Shown: positions 16,384-25,261 of the stretch, piece by piece
How positions within the stretch are numbered: the first letter of the stretch is position 1
Layout: each line of letters opens with the position of its first letter
Source of the DNA: Rhodococcus wratislaviensis
Lineage (GTDB): Bacteria > Actinomycetota > Actinomycetes > Mycobacteriales > Mycobacteriaceae
Assembly: GCF_900455735.1 (NCBI RefSeq)
Contig: NZ_UAUI01000009.1
Coordinates: forward strand, 62,001 to 126,000
Reading direction: 5' to 3'
DNA length: 64,000 bases
Made by a program: the position numbers and the translations under genes
Notes under the pieces: model-generated
What the model saw: only the letters and a program-made list of their open reading frames with translations
What the model was told of the DNA's origin: nothing
The model's database searches: none

Positions 16384-16968
16384 ATGACCAGCGCCCGCCG
16401 ACGACTCGCCCCGGAGCAGCGGCGCGCGCAGTTGCTCGACATCGGCGCGCGGCTGTTCGCGGACCGCCCCTACGAGGACGTGTGGATCGAGGAGGTCGCG
16501 GAACTCGCCGAGGTGTCGCGCGGATTGATGTACCACTACTTCCCGACGAAGCGGGACTTCTTCGCCGCGATCGTCGAACGCGAATCCGAGCGCCTGCTCG
16601 ACGTGACGGCCCCCGACTCCACCCTCCCCGTCGAGGAACAGGTCGCGGCCGGCCTCGACGCGTACTTCGAGCACGTCGCGAGCCACCGGCACGGAGTCCG
16701 GGCCATCAACCACGGCGCACTGTCGGCCGACGCCGACATCCGGGCCATCGTGGAGCGGGAGCTCGACGCCCAGCAGCGCCGCATCGTCGACGCGCTCGAT
16801 CCCCCCGACGGCGAGCGGGAACTCGTCGGCGTCGCGGTGCGCGGGTGGATCGCCTTCGTCCGCGCCGTCTGCATGGACTGGCTCGACCACCCGTCGATCG
16901 CCGAGGGCGAGTTACGTGAACTCTGCCTGCGCTCGCTGCGGGGCATGCTGGGTGGGCGGCTCGACTGA
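16384..16968 (+). CDS. TetR-family regulator divergent from CYP102-like P450
   Basis: A 194-residue TetR protein. The HTH lies at residues ~30-50 (EEVAELAEVSRGLMYHYFPTK, quoted for SRGLMYHYF). The C-terminal part is helical, of the TetR type with a DWLDHPS segment. It is divergent from the P450 gene and its ATG is 20 bases after the second direct repeat, so autoregulation and control of the P450 are likely. Ligand unknown. Confidence 0.92.
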   Translation: MTSARRRLAPEQRRAQLLDIGARLFADRPYEDVWIEEVAELAEVSRGLMYHYFPTKRDFFAAIVERESERLLDVTAPDSTLPVEEQVAAGLDAYFEHVASHRHGVRAINHGALSADADIRAIVERELDAQQRRIVDALDPPDGERELVGVAVRGWIAFVRAVCMDWLDHPSIAEGELRELCLRSLRGMLGGRLD

Positions 16969-16982
16969 GCCGAGGGCTGGCA

Positions 16983-17010
16983 CTTAAATAAATCAGTTGA
17001 TATATTTAAG
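16983..17010. promoter_or_regulatory. 28-bp palindrome upstream of class II aldolase
   Basis: A long AT-rich dyad: left arm CTTAAATAAATCA, spacer GT, right arm TGATATATTTAAG, with 12 of 13 positions paired. It ends 33 bases before the aldolase ATG. Its core AAATAAATCAnnTGAT recurs at 21072-21087 in front of the SSS symporter, pointing to one regulator for both. Confidence 0.65.
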
Positions 17011-17043
17011 CCGAAATCCCTTCGGTGATCAAGGAGATCCCGC

Positions 17044-17826
17044 ATGAGTGCACCCACTGTTACGTCGCAGGGCCGAACGAGCCCGGCGAAGACCGAGGCG
17101 GAACTGCGTCGTGAACTCGCGGCGGTGTACCGCCTGCTCGCGCATTTCAAGATGACCGACCTCATCTTCACGCACGTTTCGGTCCGGATTCCCGGGCCCG
17201 AACATCATTTCCTCATCAACCCGTACGGCCTGCTCTTCGAGGAGATCACCGCCTCCAACCTGGTGAAGATCGGACTCGACGGCGAACTCGTCGAACCGTC
17301 CGAATATCACGTCAACCCTGCGGGATTCGTGATCCACGGCGCGATTCACGAGGCCCGGCCGGACGCGCAGTGCGTGCTGCACACCCACACGAAGGCCGGG
17401 TGCGCAGTCGCCGCGCAGGAACAGGGACTGCTGCCGCTGAACCAGATCTCGATGGAGTTCTACGACCGGGTCGGCTACCACGACTACGAGGGCATCGCCC
17501 TCAACACGGCCGAACGTGTGCGGTTGGTCGAGGATTTGCGCGACCATCCCGCGATGATCCTGCGCAACCACGGGCTGCTCACCGTGGGTGAATCCGCCGC
17601 CGAGGCGTTTCTGCGAATGTTCTATCTGGAGAAAGCGTGTGACATCCAGATCGCCGCCCAGGCGTCGGGTGACCTGCGCGTTCCGTCGCCTGAGATCGCC
17701 GAGCACACCGCTCGCCAGTTCGCCGGCGAGGCCGCGGACGACTACACCGACGATCAGGCCTACGAGATGGCGTGGGCGGCGCTGCTGCGGATGCTGGACC
17801 GGACCGCCCCCGATTACAAGGACTGA
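17044..17826 (+). CDS. Class II aldolase/adducin family protein
   Basis: A 260-residue protein of the class II aldolase fold (fuculose-phosphate aldolase, ribulose-phosphate epimerase, adducin head). Zinc-ligand histidines are visible in LHTHTKAG (~residues 115-122) and in ILRNHGLLTVG (~180). The acidic residue usually needed for catalysis is not obvious to me, so an aldolase, decarboxylase or binding role remains open. An AAGGAG-like RBS precedes ATG 17044. It is preceded by the 28-bp palindrome and convergent with a 2-hydroxyacid dehydrogenase gene. Confidence 0.88.
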   Translation: MSAPTVTSQGRTSPAKTEAELRRELAAVYRLLAHFKMTDLIFTHVSVRIPGPEHHFLINPYGLLFEEITASNLVKIGLDGELVEPSEYHVNPAGFVIHGAIHEARPDAQCVLHTHTKAGCAVAAQEQGLLPLNQISMEFYDRVGYHDYEGIALNTAERVRLVEDLRDHPAMILRNHGLLTVGESAAEAFLRMFYLEKACDIQIAAQASGDLRVPSPEIAEHTARQFAGEAADDYTDDQAYEMAWAALLRMLDRTAPDYKD

Positions 17827-17854
17827 CAGCGGCTTACCGAGACTGACAGGGCGG

Positions 17855-18814
17855 TCACATCCCCGGTGCGGCAACGACTCCCGCCGGGGATGCGCCCGTC
17901 AGGACCGCCGCGACATTGCGCGCCGACTGCTGCGCCAGGGTGTGCGCGACCTGCGGTGAGTACCACGCGGCGTGCGGGGTGATCACGAGGTTCGGGATCT
18001 GCAGGATCGGATCATCCTGTGCGGGAGGTTCGTTCGGAAGGACATCGACGGCCGCACCGGCGAGGTGTCCACCGCGAAGTGCGGCTCCGAGTGCGTCGTG
18101 GTCGACGAGTCCGCCCCGGGAGACGTTCACCAGATACGCGCCGCGTGTCATCGCCGCCAGCGCACGTTCGTCGATCAGCCCCTTCGTCTCGGGAGTCAGG
18201 GGGACGTGCAGGCTCAGCACGTCGGAGCGGCGCAGCAGTTCCTCGAACCCGACCACCTCGATGCCCTCGGCCGCCAGGTCCCCGGCGCGGTCACCCAGCC
18301 CACGGCCGCTGACCAGCACGGTCATCCCCACGGCTCGGGCCCGCAGCGCGAACGCGCCGGCGATCCGGCCGAAACCGTAGAGACCTAGCACGGTTCCCGC
18401 GATCCGTCGCGGCGGCGCTGCGGTGACGTCCCACCCGCCGGCATGTACGGCGCGGTCCAGGGCGTGGGTGGATCGGAGTAGTCCGAGGGTGAGACCGAGT
18501 GCGTGGTCCGCGACCTCCTCGGTGCAGTAGTCGACTGCTCGCGTGACCCAGAGGCCGCGTGCGTGGGCCGCCGACACCGGCAGGTGGTCGTACCCAGCGG
18601 ACGTGGCCGACAGCAGGCGCAGGTCCGGGAGATCCGCCAAATGACCGGGCTCGAGTCCGGTGTTCTCCGGGCCCACGAGCAGGGCGATGACGCCCGGGCC
18701 GGACGGGAACTCGGACTGGTGCACGACGTCCGCGGAAATACCCGCGGCGGCAAGTGAATCGGACAGCGCTTCGGCCGGAATGAAGTCGTCGAGGACGACG
18801 ACGCGGTCGGTCAT
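17855..18814 (-). CDS. D-isomer-specific 2-hydroxyacid dehydrogenase
   Basis: A 319-residue NAD-dependent dehydrogenase of the phosphoglycerate/glycerate dehydrogenase superfamily. The NAD fold carries LGLYGFGRIAGAFA (~residues 142-155). The catalytic arginine sits in NVSRGGLVDHDAL, the glutamate in LPNEPP, and the histidine in ITPHAAWYS. The start overlaps the stop of the upstream TetR gene by four bases. The operon SSS symporter-TetR-dehydrogenase suggests uptake and oxidation of a hydroxy acid. Substrate not determined. Confidence 0.93.
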   Translation of the reverse strand: MTDRVVVLDDFIPAEALSDSLAAAGISADVVHQSEFPSGPGVIALLVGPENTGLEPGHLADLPDLRLLSATSAGYDHLPVSAAHARGLWVTRAVDYCTEEVADHALGLTLGLLRSTHALDRAVHAGGWDVTAAPPRRIAGTVLGLYGFGRIAGAFALRARAVGMTVLVSGRGLGDRAGDLAAEGIEVVGFEELLRRSDVLSLHVPLTPETKGLIDERALAAMTRGAYLVNVSRGGLVDHDALGAALRGGHLAGAAVDVLPNEPPAQDDPILQIPNLVITPHAAWYSPQVAHTLAQQSARNVAAVLTGASPAGVVAAPGM

Positions 18815-19464
18815 CTGCCTACTGCTCCCGCTTCTTCGGTGGTCCGTCGCACGGCGGCGTCGACGCAGCGGGCGGCGGCGTCGCCCTCGCTGATCGACTC
18901 CATGACGACGGGATCCAGGATGGCCTGCAATGCCAGACCGTCGGTCAGTGCCACCAGCGCGACGGTGACGTCGTCTGCGTCGAGGTCGGCGGAGACGGTG
19001 CCCTCCCGCTGTGCGGCGGTGACCGCCTCGCGCACGACGCCCCGCCAGCGGGCGAGGAAGGCCGCGATCTCACCGCGTGCCGTTTCCTCGGCCGCGCCCT
19101 CCGCGTAGAAGAACAGGAACACGCGGGTCATCGCGAGTCGGCGTTCGTCGAGCGGCAGGATGGTGGCGGTGATGTTCCGCAGCTTCTCGAGCGGGCCGGC
19201 GCTCTCCTCGTCGAGAATCGCGCGGTACAGGTCGCCCTGGATATCGCCGGCCCGGCGCAGCGCCGCGAGGAGCAGTTCGTGCCGGGACCCGAAGTAGTGG
19301 TTCAACACTCCGGTCGACCACCCGCTCTCCTCCGCCACCGCTCGCGTGGTGACGGCGGAGATCCCCTCCCGGGCGATCAACGCGAGAACGGCGTCGGCGA
19401 GCGCCCGTCTCCGCTCGTCGTGGTCGACGATCTTCGGCACGATTTTCCTCTCGCTGGTGCGCAT
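18811..19464 (-). CDS. TetR-family regulator in symporter operon
   Basis: A 217-residue TetR protein. HTH: TRAVAEESGWSTGVLNHYFGS (~residues 40-60). The C-terminal domain resembles the TetR_C type seen in BetI-like regulators. It lies 23 bases after the SSS symporter stop and overlaps the dehydrogenase start, so it is expressed as part of the operon it probably controls. LysR (21169) is a second candidate regulator of the same promoter. Confidence 0.9.
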   Translation of the reverse strand: MRTSERKIVPKIVDHDERRRALADAVLALIAREGISAVTTRAVAEESGWSTGVLNHYFGSRHELLLAALRRAGDIQGDLYRAILDEESAGPLEKLRNITATILPLDERRLAMTRVFLFFYAEGAAEETARGEIAAFLARWRGVVREAVTAAQREGTVSADLDADDVTVALVALTDGLALQAILDPVVMESISEGDAAARCVDAAVRRTTEEAGAVGR

Positions 19465-19487
19465 TCACTCTCGTGCGCTGGTGCCAC

Positions 19488-20963
19488 TCAGGCTATCGGT
19501 GCCGGGACCGGAACCGGATCTTCCTCGTCCTTTCCCGACACTCGCGCATTCCACACGGACATCACGTTCGCCGGGGTGGGTTCGGTGAACAGGCTGGTGG
19601 CCACGAACACCACCAGCGCGCTGACCAGTCCGACGTACACCGGCTCGTTCGCCATGACGTCGCCGACGACGAACATCGTCGCGATGGTCCCCACCGTGCC
19701 CACCGCCATGGCCGCCATCGCGGCCGTTCCGGTGGCGCGCTTCCAGACCAGTCCACCGAGGATGGGGACGAGGAGGCCGCCGACCAGGATGTCGTAGGCG
19801 ATCGTGAGTGCGGAGACGATGTCGTTGATGAGCGCGGCGATCACGATGCTGACGAGGCCGATCACGATCACGTAGAGGCGGTTGCCGCGCACGTCGGCTT
19901 CCGGATCGGACGTGTCCAGTTCGGGGCGTGTGCGGCCGAAGATCTGGGCGACCAGCGGAAGGACGTCCTGCCGGGCGACCGTGGCGGTGGCGATCAGCGC
20001 GCCGGACGCGGTCGACATCATCGCCGCCACCGCGGCGGCGAGGACGATGCCGCTGAGACCGACGGGCAGGACGTGGACGGCGACGTCGGCGTACACGTCG
20101 TCGGACGAACCGATGTCCGGCATGAGTGCCGACGCGGCCAGACCGATCAGGGCGCCCGCGACGCCGTACAGCAGGCAGTAGACGCCGGCGGTGACGCCGC
20201 CCCACCGCGCGACCTCGGGCGACTTCGCGGTGAACACGCGCTGCCAGATGTCCTGTCCGATGAGGATGCCGAGGGTGTAGACGACGAAGAACGTGACGAT
20301 GGTGCCGGTGCCGATGGTGCCGAGCCCGAGTGCCTGTTCGCCCACGCGCTCCTTGATGCCGGCGTAGCCGCCCGCCTTGCTCCACGTGAACGGGAGAAGC
20401 AGGACGAAGACGCCGATGGTCTTGATGACGAACTGGACGACGTCGGTGAGCGTGATCGACCACATGCCGCCCATCGCGGAGTAGGCCACGACGATGAGGC
20501 CGCCGAGAATCACCGACAGGGTCCGGTCGAAGCCGAACAGCACGTTGAAGATGGTGGCGTAGGCGATCGTGGAGGTGACGGTGAGCATGAGCGTGTAGGC
20601 CATCATCACGAGACCGGACGCGCCGGTGGCGTCGATGCCGTACCGGAGCTTCAGCATCCCGGAGACGGTGTAGACCTCGAGGCGCTGGATCCGCGCGGCG
20701 AAGAGCAGGCTGAGCAGGAGGACGCCGGCGGCGATCGACACGACCAGCCACATTCCGGAGATGCCGTACTTGTAGCCGAGGCCGACGCCGCCGACGGTGG
20801 AGGCGCCGCCGATGACGACGGCCGCCATCGTGCTGGTGTAGAGGAATCCGCCGAGGCGGCGGCCGGCGACGAGGTATTCGCTGGAGTTGCTCGCCCGGCG
20901 TTTGCCCCACCAGCCGAACGCGAGCATCGCGCCCAGGTAGATCAGGATGATGGTGATGTCCAT
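19488..20963 (-). CDS. SSS-family sodium:solute symporter
   Basis: A 491-residue membrane protein with about 13 hydrophobic segments, typical of sodium:solute symporters. Family features are GWWGKRRASNSSEYLVAGR near the N-terminus (quoted for SSEYLVAGR, the classic loop) and GGMWSITLTDVVQ around residues 165-178. It opens a leftward operon with TetR and a 2-hydroxyacid dehydrogenase, divergent from LysR. The likely cargo is an organic acid, inferred from the dehydrogenase. Confidence 0.93.
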   Translation of the reverse strand: MDITIILIYLGAMLAFGWWGKRRASNSSEYLVAGRRLGGFLYTSTMAAVVIGGASTVGGVGLGYKYGISGMWLVVSIAAGVLLLSLLFAARIQRLEVYTVSGMLKLRYGIDATGASGLVMMAYTLMLTVTSTIAYATIFNVLFGFDRTLSVILGGLIVVAYSAMGGMWSITLTDVVQFVIKTIGVFVLLLPFTWSKAGGYAGIKERVGEQALGLGTIGTGTIVTFFVVYTLGILIGQDIWQRVFTAKSPEVARWGGVTAGVYCLLYGVAGALIGLAASALMPDIGSSDDVYADVAVHVLPVGLSGIVLAAAVAAMMSTASGALIATATVARQDVLPLVAQIFGRTRPELDTSDPEADVRGNRLYVIVIGLVSIVIAALINDIVSALTIAYDILVGGLLVPILGGLVWKRATGTAAMAAMAVGTVGTIATMFVVGDVMANEPVYVGLVSALVVFVATSLFTEPTPANVMSVWNARVSGKDEEDPVPVPAPIA

Positions 20964-21071
20964 GGTGCGTCCTTCACGTGTCCTAGCGGATCGGTGATGA
21001 CGGGCGCGGTGGTCCCGTCGGTGCCGGTCTCGTCAGACCGTTGCCTTAGACGGTAGGAGAACATTGACGTG

Positions 21072-21117
21072 AAATAAATCACTTGATACAAATAATCACT
21101 TCAGAAATTCGTGAAGT
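21072..21117. promoter_or_regulatory. Operator region between SSS symporter and LysR
   Basis: Two elements lie in the 205-base divergent gap. AAATAAATCA-ct-TGAT (21072-21087) repeats the core of the palindrome at 16983-17010. ACTTCA-gaaattcg-TGAAGT (21098-21117) is a perfect 6-base inverted repeat with LysR-box geometry (T-N11-A inside it), 51 bases before the LysR start. The second is the probable LysR autoregulatory site. Confidence 0.55.
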
Positions 21118-21168
21118 AATGGTGCGAGCCAGCTCACACCCTGTTTTCGACCCCGACGGAGGAGCGCG

Positions 21169-22059
21169 ATGCGCAGCTCGCTACCCGATCTGAAGCTCCT
21201 CCAGATCTTCGCGGCGGTCGTCCGCCACCAGGGGTTCGCGCCCGCGCAGCAGGAGCTCGGACTGTCCGCCTCCGCGATCAGCACCTACATGAGCCAGCTC
21301 GAACGCCACCTCGGCATCGTCCTGTGTCATCGCGGCCGGGGCGGATTCGGCCTCACCAGCAAGGGCGAGCTCTACCACAAGGAATGCCTGCGCATCCTCG
21401 GCGAACTCGAGGGCTTCGAACGCTACGGCGCAGCGCTGCAGGGGGAGCTCCGGGGAACCCTCACCATCGGCGTTCTCGATTCCACCGTCACCGACACCAC
21501 CCTGCCGCTCGCCGACGTGATCGGCGTCTTCAGCCAGGACCACCCCGCCGTCTACCTCGACCTGAAGATCCAGACCCCGCACGAACTGCAGGTCGGCGTG
21601 CTCGACGACCGGATCGACGTCGCCGTCGGCGCGTTCGCCTCACCGATGAACGGCCTCGTCTCCCAGGCGCTGCACCGGGAACAGCACTGGCTGTACTGCA
21701 GCGACAAGCATCCGCTGTTCGGCAGGAAGCGGGTGCCGTCGGAGGTCATCACACAACAGCGGATGGTGACCCGCGGCTACTGGTCCGAGCAGGAACTCGC
21801 CCGCCAGGGGTTCCCGCAACCGTCGGCGACGGTGGAGAACATGGAGGCGCAGCTCATTCTCGTGCTGTCCGGCGCCTACATCGGATACCTGCCCGAGCAC
21901 TACGCGGAGTACTGGGTCGACCGGAACCGGCTGCGGCCGATCCTGCCGGCGTCGTTCGGCTATCAGGCGCCGTTCTCGCTGATCTACCGACGGGGCCGCG
22001 CCCGCGAACCGATGGTCCTCACGTTCCGCGAGTTCGTCCGGACCAGCATGGGGAGCTGA
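21169..22059 (+). CDS. LysR-family transcriptional regulator
   Basis: A 296-residue LTTR. Winged HTH at residues ~5-62 (LLQIFAAVVRHQGFAPAQQ, then SASAISTYMSQLE as recognition helix), and a periplasmic-binding-like effector domain from ~90. A GGAGG RBS stands before ATG 21169. It is divergent from the SSS operon and therefore its probable activator. It is convergent with the IclR gene, with only 7 bases between stops. Confidence 0.93.
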   Translation: MRSSLPDLKLLQIFAAVVRHQGFAPAQQELGLSASAISTYMSQLERHLGIVLCHRGRGGFGLTSKGELYHKECLRILGELEGFERYGAALQGELRGTLTIGVLDSTVTDTTLPLADVIGVFSQDHPAVYLDLKIQTPHELQVGVLDDRIDVAVGAFASPMNGLVSQALHREQHWLYCSDKHPLFGRKRVPSEVITQQRMVTRGYWSEQELARQGFPQPSATVENMEAQLILVLSGAYIGYLPEHYAEYWVDRNRLRPILPASFGYQAPFSLIYRRGRAREPMVLTFREFVRTSMGS

Positions 22060-22066
22060 CCGCGGC

Positions 22067-22729
22067 TCACGGGACCGGGGAGCCCAGTTCCGCCGACAGT
22101 GCCCGGCAACGCTCGACCAGGACGAGACCGTGCTGGGCGCAGAGTGCGTCGTCGAGGCGGAACGTCGGCCCGACGACGCTGAGCGCGCCCACGATCCGCC
22201 CCACCGCGTCGTAGATGGGGGCCGCCACACCCGTCGAGTGGTCCTCGATGGTGTCGTGGGCGATCGCGTACCCCTCGCTGCGCAGGTCGCCCCGCAGCGC
22301 GGCGCCGACGGCCGTGCCCACGAGCGGCACCGTCTGACCCACCCATCCCATGTGCCGAATCGCGTGGGTGCCCTCGATCTGCGCGAGATACAGGGCGGTG
22401 CCCTTGGGGCCGTGGGTCGACAGGTACGTGGATTCGCGCGTTTCCTCCGCGATCGCGACCATCGCGGGCCGGGCCCGGGACAGCAGCTGATTGTCGCTGA
22501 TCGCCCGGGCACCGATCTGGAGAAGTCGCGGCCCGGCCCGGTAGACGTTGTCGTCGCCGCGGACCAGGAACTCGCTCTGCTCCATGCTGCGGATCAGGCG
22601 CAGGGCGGTACTCGTGGCGAGACCGGCGGCTTTCGCGGCGTCGCCGAGCGTCAACCCGCCCTGCTCGGTGATCGCGCCGAGCAGTTCGAAGGTGCGGCTC
22701 GCGCTGCGGGTCACATCTCCGGGGGCCAT
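22067..22729 (-). CDS. IclR-family transcriptional regulator
   Basis: A 220-residue regulator from ATG 22729. The N-terminal winged HTH (LGDAAKAAGLATSTALRLIRS, ~residues 28-48, quoted for STALRLIRS) is followed by the IclR effector domain (~70-215). A longer frame exists upstream but lacks family sequence. It is the third gene of a leftward unit after acyl-CoA dehydrogenase and CoA-transferase, 37 bases downstream of the latter, and probably represses that unit. Confidence 0.9.
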   Translation of the reverse strand: MAPGDVTRSASRTFELLGAITEQGGLTLGDAAKAAGLATSTALRLIRSMEQSEFLVRGDDNVYRAGPRLLQIGARAISDNQLLSRARPAMVAIAEETRESTYLSTHGPKGTALYLAQIEGTHAIRHMGWVGQTVPLVGTAVGAALRGDLRSEGYAIAHDTIEDHSTGVAAPIYDAVGRIVGALSVVGPTFRLDDALCAQHGLVLVERCRALSAELGSPVP

Positions 22730-22766
22730 GGGTCGTCTCCTGACGGTCGCGGGTGTCCGCGTGAAT

Positions 22767-23915
22767 CTACCGCGACGCGATCTCGGACAGCAGGGGCTGC
22801 CGGTGTTCGTCGAGCAGCGGGCTGCGGCGGACCCCGGGGCGTGCGCTGTCGCCGAACACGACCGGCTGCCGGACATAGTCGATCGTTCCCGCGACCGGAT
22901 GATCGAACGACTCCACGAGCCCCCGGTGCCTGCTTTGCTCGGACGACAACGCCTGCTTCACGTCCCAGATCTCGGAGCTCGCCAGTCCGGCCGCGCCGAG
23001 GAGCGCGACCGCCTCGGCGACCGTCTTGTCCTTCGCCCAGATCTCGATCTCCGCGCGCAGGGCGGGTTCGTGGTCGGTGCGGGACGTGTCGTCGGCGAAA
23101 CGGTTGTCGCCGAGAAGGTCTGCCCGATCCATGGTGTGGGCGAGCTTCTCGAATCCGGACTGGCTGGCGACGGCGAGGACGAACAGGCCGTCCGACGCCC
23201 GGTACGTGTCGAACGGGGTGGAGACGGGGTGGCGATTACCCACACCCACCGGCGCGACACCCGATGCCTGCAACTGGCTGTGCGCGGTGGGAAGCATGGC
23301 CAGCATGCTGTCGAACATGGCGACGTCGAGGTGTTGCCCCACACCCGATTCCCGGGTGCCGACCAGGGCGGAGCTGATGCCCCACGCCGCGAACAGTCCC
23401 GCGACGAGGTCGCCGAACGATTCGCCGAGCCGGGTCGGCCCGGATTCGGGGGAACCGGTGATGCTCATGATCCCCGACATCGCCTGCACGACGAGGTCGT
23501 AGGCGGCCGAACCCGCGAGCGGCCCGTCCTGCCCGAAACCGGAGATGGACGCGTAGACGAGCCGGGGGTTGCGGGCGTGGACGGTGTCGTAGTCGATGCC
23601 GAGCCGGGCGGTGACGCCGGGCCGGAAATTCTCGACGAGAACATCGGCCGTGTCGAGGAGGTCGAACAGCACCTCCCGGTCCGCGTCGTCCTTGAGATTC
23701 AGTGCCAGCGAGCGTTTTCCGCGGTTCAGCACGTTGAAATAGATGCTCTCACCGTCGCGGAACGGGCCCAGGTGCCGCGAGTCCTCGCCGGCGGCGGGCT
23801 CGATCTTGACGACGTCGGCACCGGCGTCCGCGAGCAGCGCCGTGCAGTACGGTCCGGCCAGGACGCGGGAGAGATCGACGACGCGGATGCCGTCGAGGGG
23901 AGGCAGGGTAGGCAT
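22767..23915 (-). CDS. CaiB/BaiF family III CoA-transferase
   Basis: A 382-residue class III CoA-transferase. The start DGIRVVDLSRVLAGPYCT, then VENFRPG (~residue 94) and GQHLDVAMFDSM (~173), which contains the family's catalytic aspartate, are all typical. These enzymes move CoA between carboxylic acids through an aspartyl-CoA intermediate. It starts 12 bases after the acyl-CoA dehydrogenase stop. Together they would activate and then desaturate an acid; the substrate cannot be named from sequence. Confidence 0.92.
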   Translation of the reverse strand: MPTLPPLDGIRVVDLSRVLAGPYCTALLADAGADVVKIEPAAGEDSRHLGPFRDGESIYFNVLNRGKRSLALNLKDDADREVLFDLLDTADVLVENFRPGVTARLGIDYDTVHARNPRLVYASISGFGQDGPLAGSAAYDLVVQAMSGIMSITGSPESGPTRLGESFGDLVAGLFAAWGISSALVGTRESGVGQHLDVAMFDSMLAMLPTAHSQLQASGVAPVGVGNRHPVSTPFDTYRASDGLFVLAVASQSGFEKLAHTMDRADLLGDNRFADDTSRTDHEPALRAEIEIWAKDKTVAEAVALLGAAGLASSEIWDVKQALSSEQSRHRGLVESFDHPVAGTIDYVRQPVVFGDSARPGVRRSPLLDEHRQPLLSEIASR

Positions 23916-23927
23916 GACGGGCCCCTC

Positions 23928-25079
23928 TCAGAATTCGGTCGAGCGCGGGGAGGGCGCGTTGGCGGCGATGGTGAGCAGCTGGATCTGCGAGGTGCCCTCG
24001 AAGATCCGGAGGATCCGGCAGTCGCGGTAGAGGCGTTCGATCTCGGATTCGCGCATGAAACCGGCACCCCCGTGAATCTGCACGGTCTGGTCGACGATCG
24101 AGAAGCAGGCCTCCGTGGCCACGTACTTCGACACGGACGCGGCCCGGCGCAGGTCGGCCCCGGCGTCCTTCACGTCCGCCGCCCAGTCCGCGGTGACGCG
24201 GGAGGCGACGAGTTGCGCGTCGCACGCACCCAGCAACAGCTGAATCGCCTGGAACTCGGCGATGGGGTGTCCGAACTGTTTGCGCTCGGCCGCGTAGGAG
24301 CGACCCAGTTCCCAAGCGCGCAGCGCGATTCCGTTGGCCATCGCGGCCACGTCGATGCGGGCGCGGTTGAGGGCGGTGAGCGCGATGTTGCCGCCGCGGC
24401 CCTCCGTTCCCACCACGGCGTCGTGCGGGAGCACCACGTCGTCGAGGTAGACGGTGTAGGTGGGGGCAGACCGGATGCCCAGCTTGTCCTGGGGCTCCGA
24501 GTAACTCACGCCGGGGGTGCCCTGGGGGAGGGCGAACGCGGTGATGCCGCGGAAGCCTGCGGATGGATCGGTCTTGGCGAAGAGGACGACCAGGTCGGCC
24601 TCCTTGGCGTTGGAGATGTACGTCTTCGAACCGGACAGGTGCCACCCGTCGTCCTCGCGCCGCGCCGTCGTGTGCATCGAGGCGATGTCGGAGCCGGCGT
24701 CCGGTTCGGTGAGGGCGAACCCGGCGAGCAGTTCACCGGACGCCAGCCGGGGCAGCCAGCGGCGCTTCTGCTCCTCGGTTCCGCCGACGAGGATCGGCTC
24801 GAGCCCCAGGTAGTGCGCGGTGTAGATCGAGGCGAGGGCGGCGTCGGTGCGGGCCACCTCCTCGATGGCGATCAGCTGTGTCTTGGTGGACAGGCCCAGT
24901 CCGCCGAATTCCTCGGGCACCGAGATGCCCATCAGGTCCTGTTCGCCCAGGCGCTTCACCAACTCCGCCGGGAACTCCCGCGTCTCGTCACGGAAGGCCG
25001 CGCCGGGGTGGATCTCACGGTTGGCGAATGCGCGCACTGCGCCGCGGAACTCGGCGGCGTCGAGCAGCTGATCGGTCAC
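23928..25079 (-). CDS. Acyl-CoA dehydrogenase
   Basis: A 383-residue FAD acyl-CoA dehydrogenase. Signatures: FALTEPDAGSDI (~residues 121-132), KTYISNAKEADL, and C-terminal QIHGGAGFMRESEIERLYRD (quoted for GGAGFMRE). The catalytic base of the glutaryl/short-chain type would fall near YRDCRILRIFEGT. The GTG at 25079 is chosen because AGGAG lies 8 bases before it; the ATG-started longer frame runs through the operator palindromes. First gene of the leftward CoA-thioester unit. Confidence 0.92.
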   Translation of the reverse strand: MTDQLLDAAEFRGAVRAFANREIHPGAAFRDETREFPAELVKRLGEQDLMGISVPEEFGGLGLSTKTQLIAIEEVARTDAALASIYTAHYLGLEPILVGGTEEQKRRWLPRLASGELLAGFALTEPDAGSDIASMHTTARREDDGWHLSGSKTYISNAKEADLVVLFAKTDPSAGFRGITAFALPQGTPGVSYSEPQDKLGIRSAPTYTVYLDDVVLPHDAVVGTEGRGGNIALTALNRARIDVAAMANGIALRAWELGRSYAAERKQFGHPIAEFQAIQLLLGACDAQLVASRVTADWAADVKDAGADLRRAASVSKYVATEACFSIVDQTVQIHGGAGFMRESEIERLYRDCRILRIFEGTSQIQLLTIAANAPSPRSTEF

Positions 25080-25104
25080 GGAAACTCCTGTCGGATGATC
25101 AAAA

Positions 25105-25142
25105 TTGCCATCTAGTGAAATGGCAATGCCACTTGGTGGCAT
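25105..25142. promoter_or_regulatory. Tandem palindromic operators upstream of acyl-CoA dehydrogenase
   Basis: Two perfect 7-base inverted repeats side by side: TTGCCAT-N8-ATGGCAA (25105-25126) and ATGCCAC-ttg-GTGGCAT (25126-25142). They share the half-site TGCCA and begin 26 bases upstream of the GTG start. The linked IclR protein is the probable ligand-responsive reader. Confidence 0.65.
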
Positions 25143-25261
25143 ATCGACTATGAAGGAGGCCGACGAATTTGTCCAGAGCTGCCGGTGTCCACGGCAGGGG
25201 AGCGGGTACTCGACCACGGACGGCGGCGCACAACCCGTGCGGCACGGCAGAGGGAGGCATC

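Noticed and set aside
1..17826. Class II aldolase (17044) as part of the DUF1537/PdxA2 acid-sugar operon
   Set aside because: These families often cluster, but here they are 15 kb apart with their own regulators and different upstream motifs.
22548..25115. 855-codon open frame opposite the acyl-CoA dehydrogenase, CoA-transferase and IclR genes
   Set aside because: The opposite strand encodes three recognisable proteins in tight order. This frame is their shadow.
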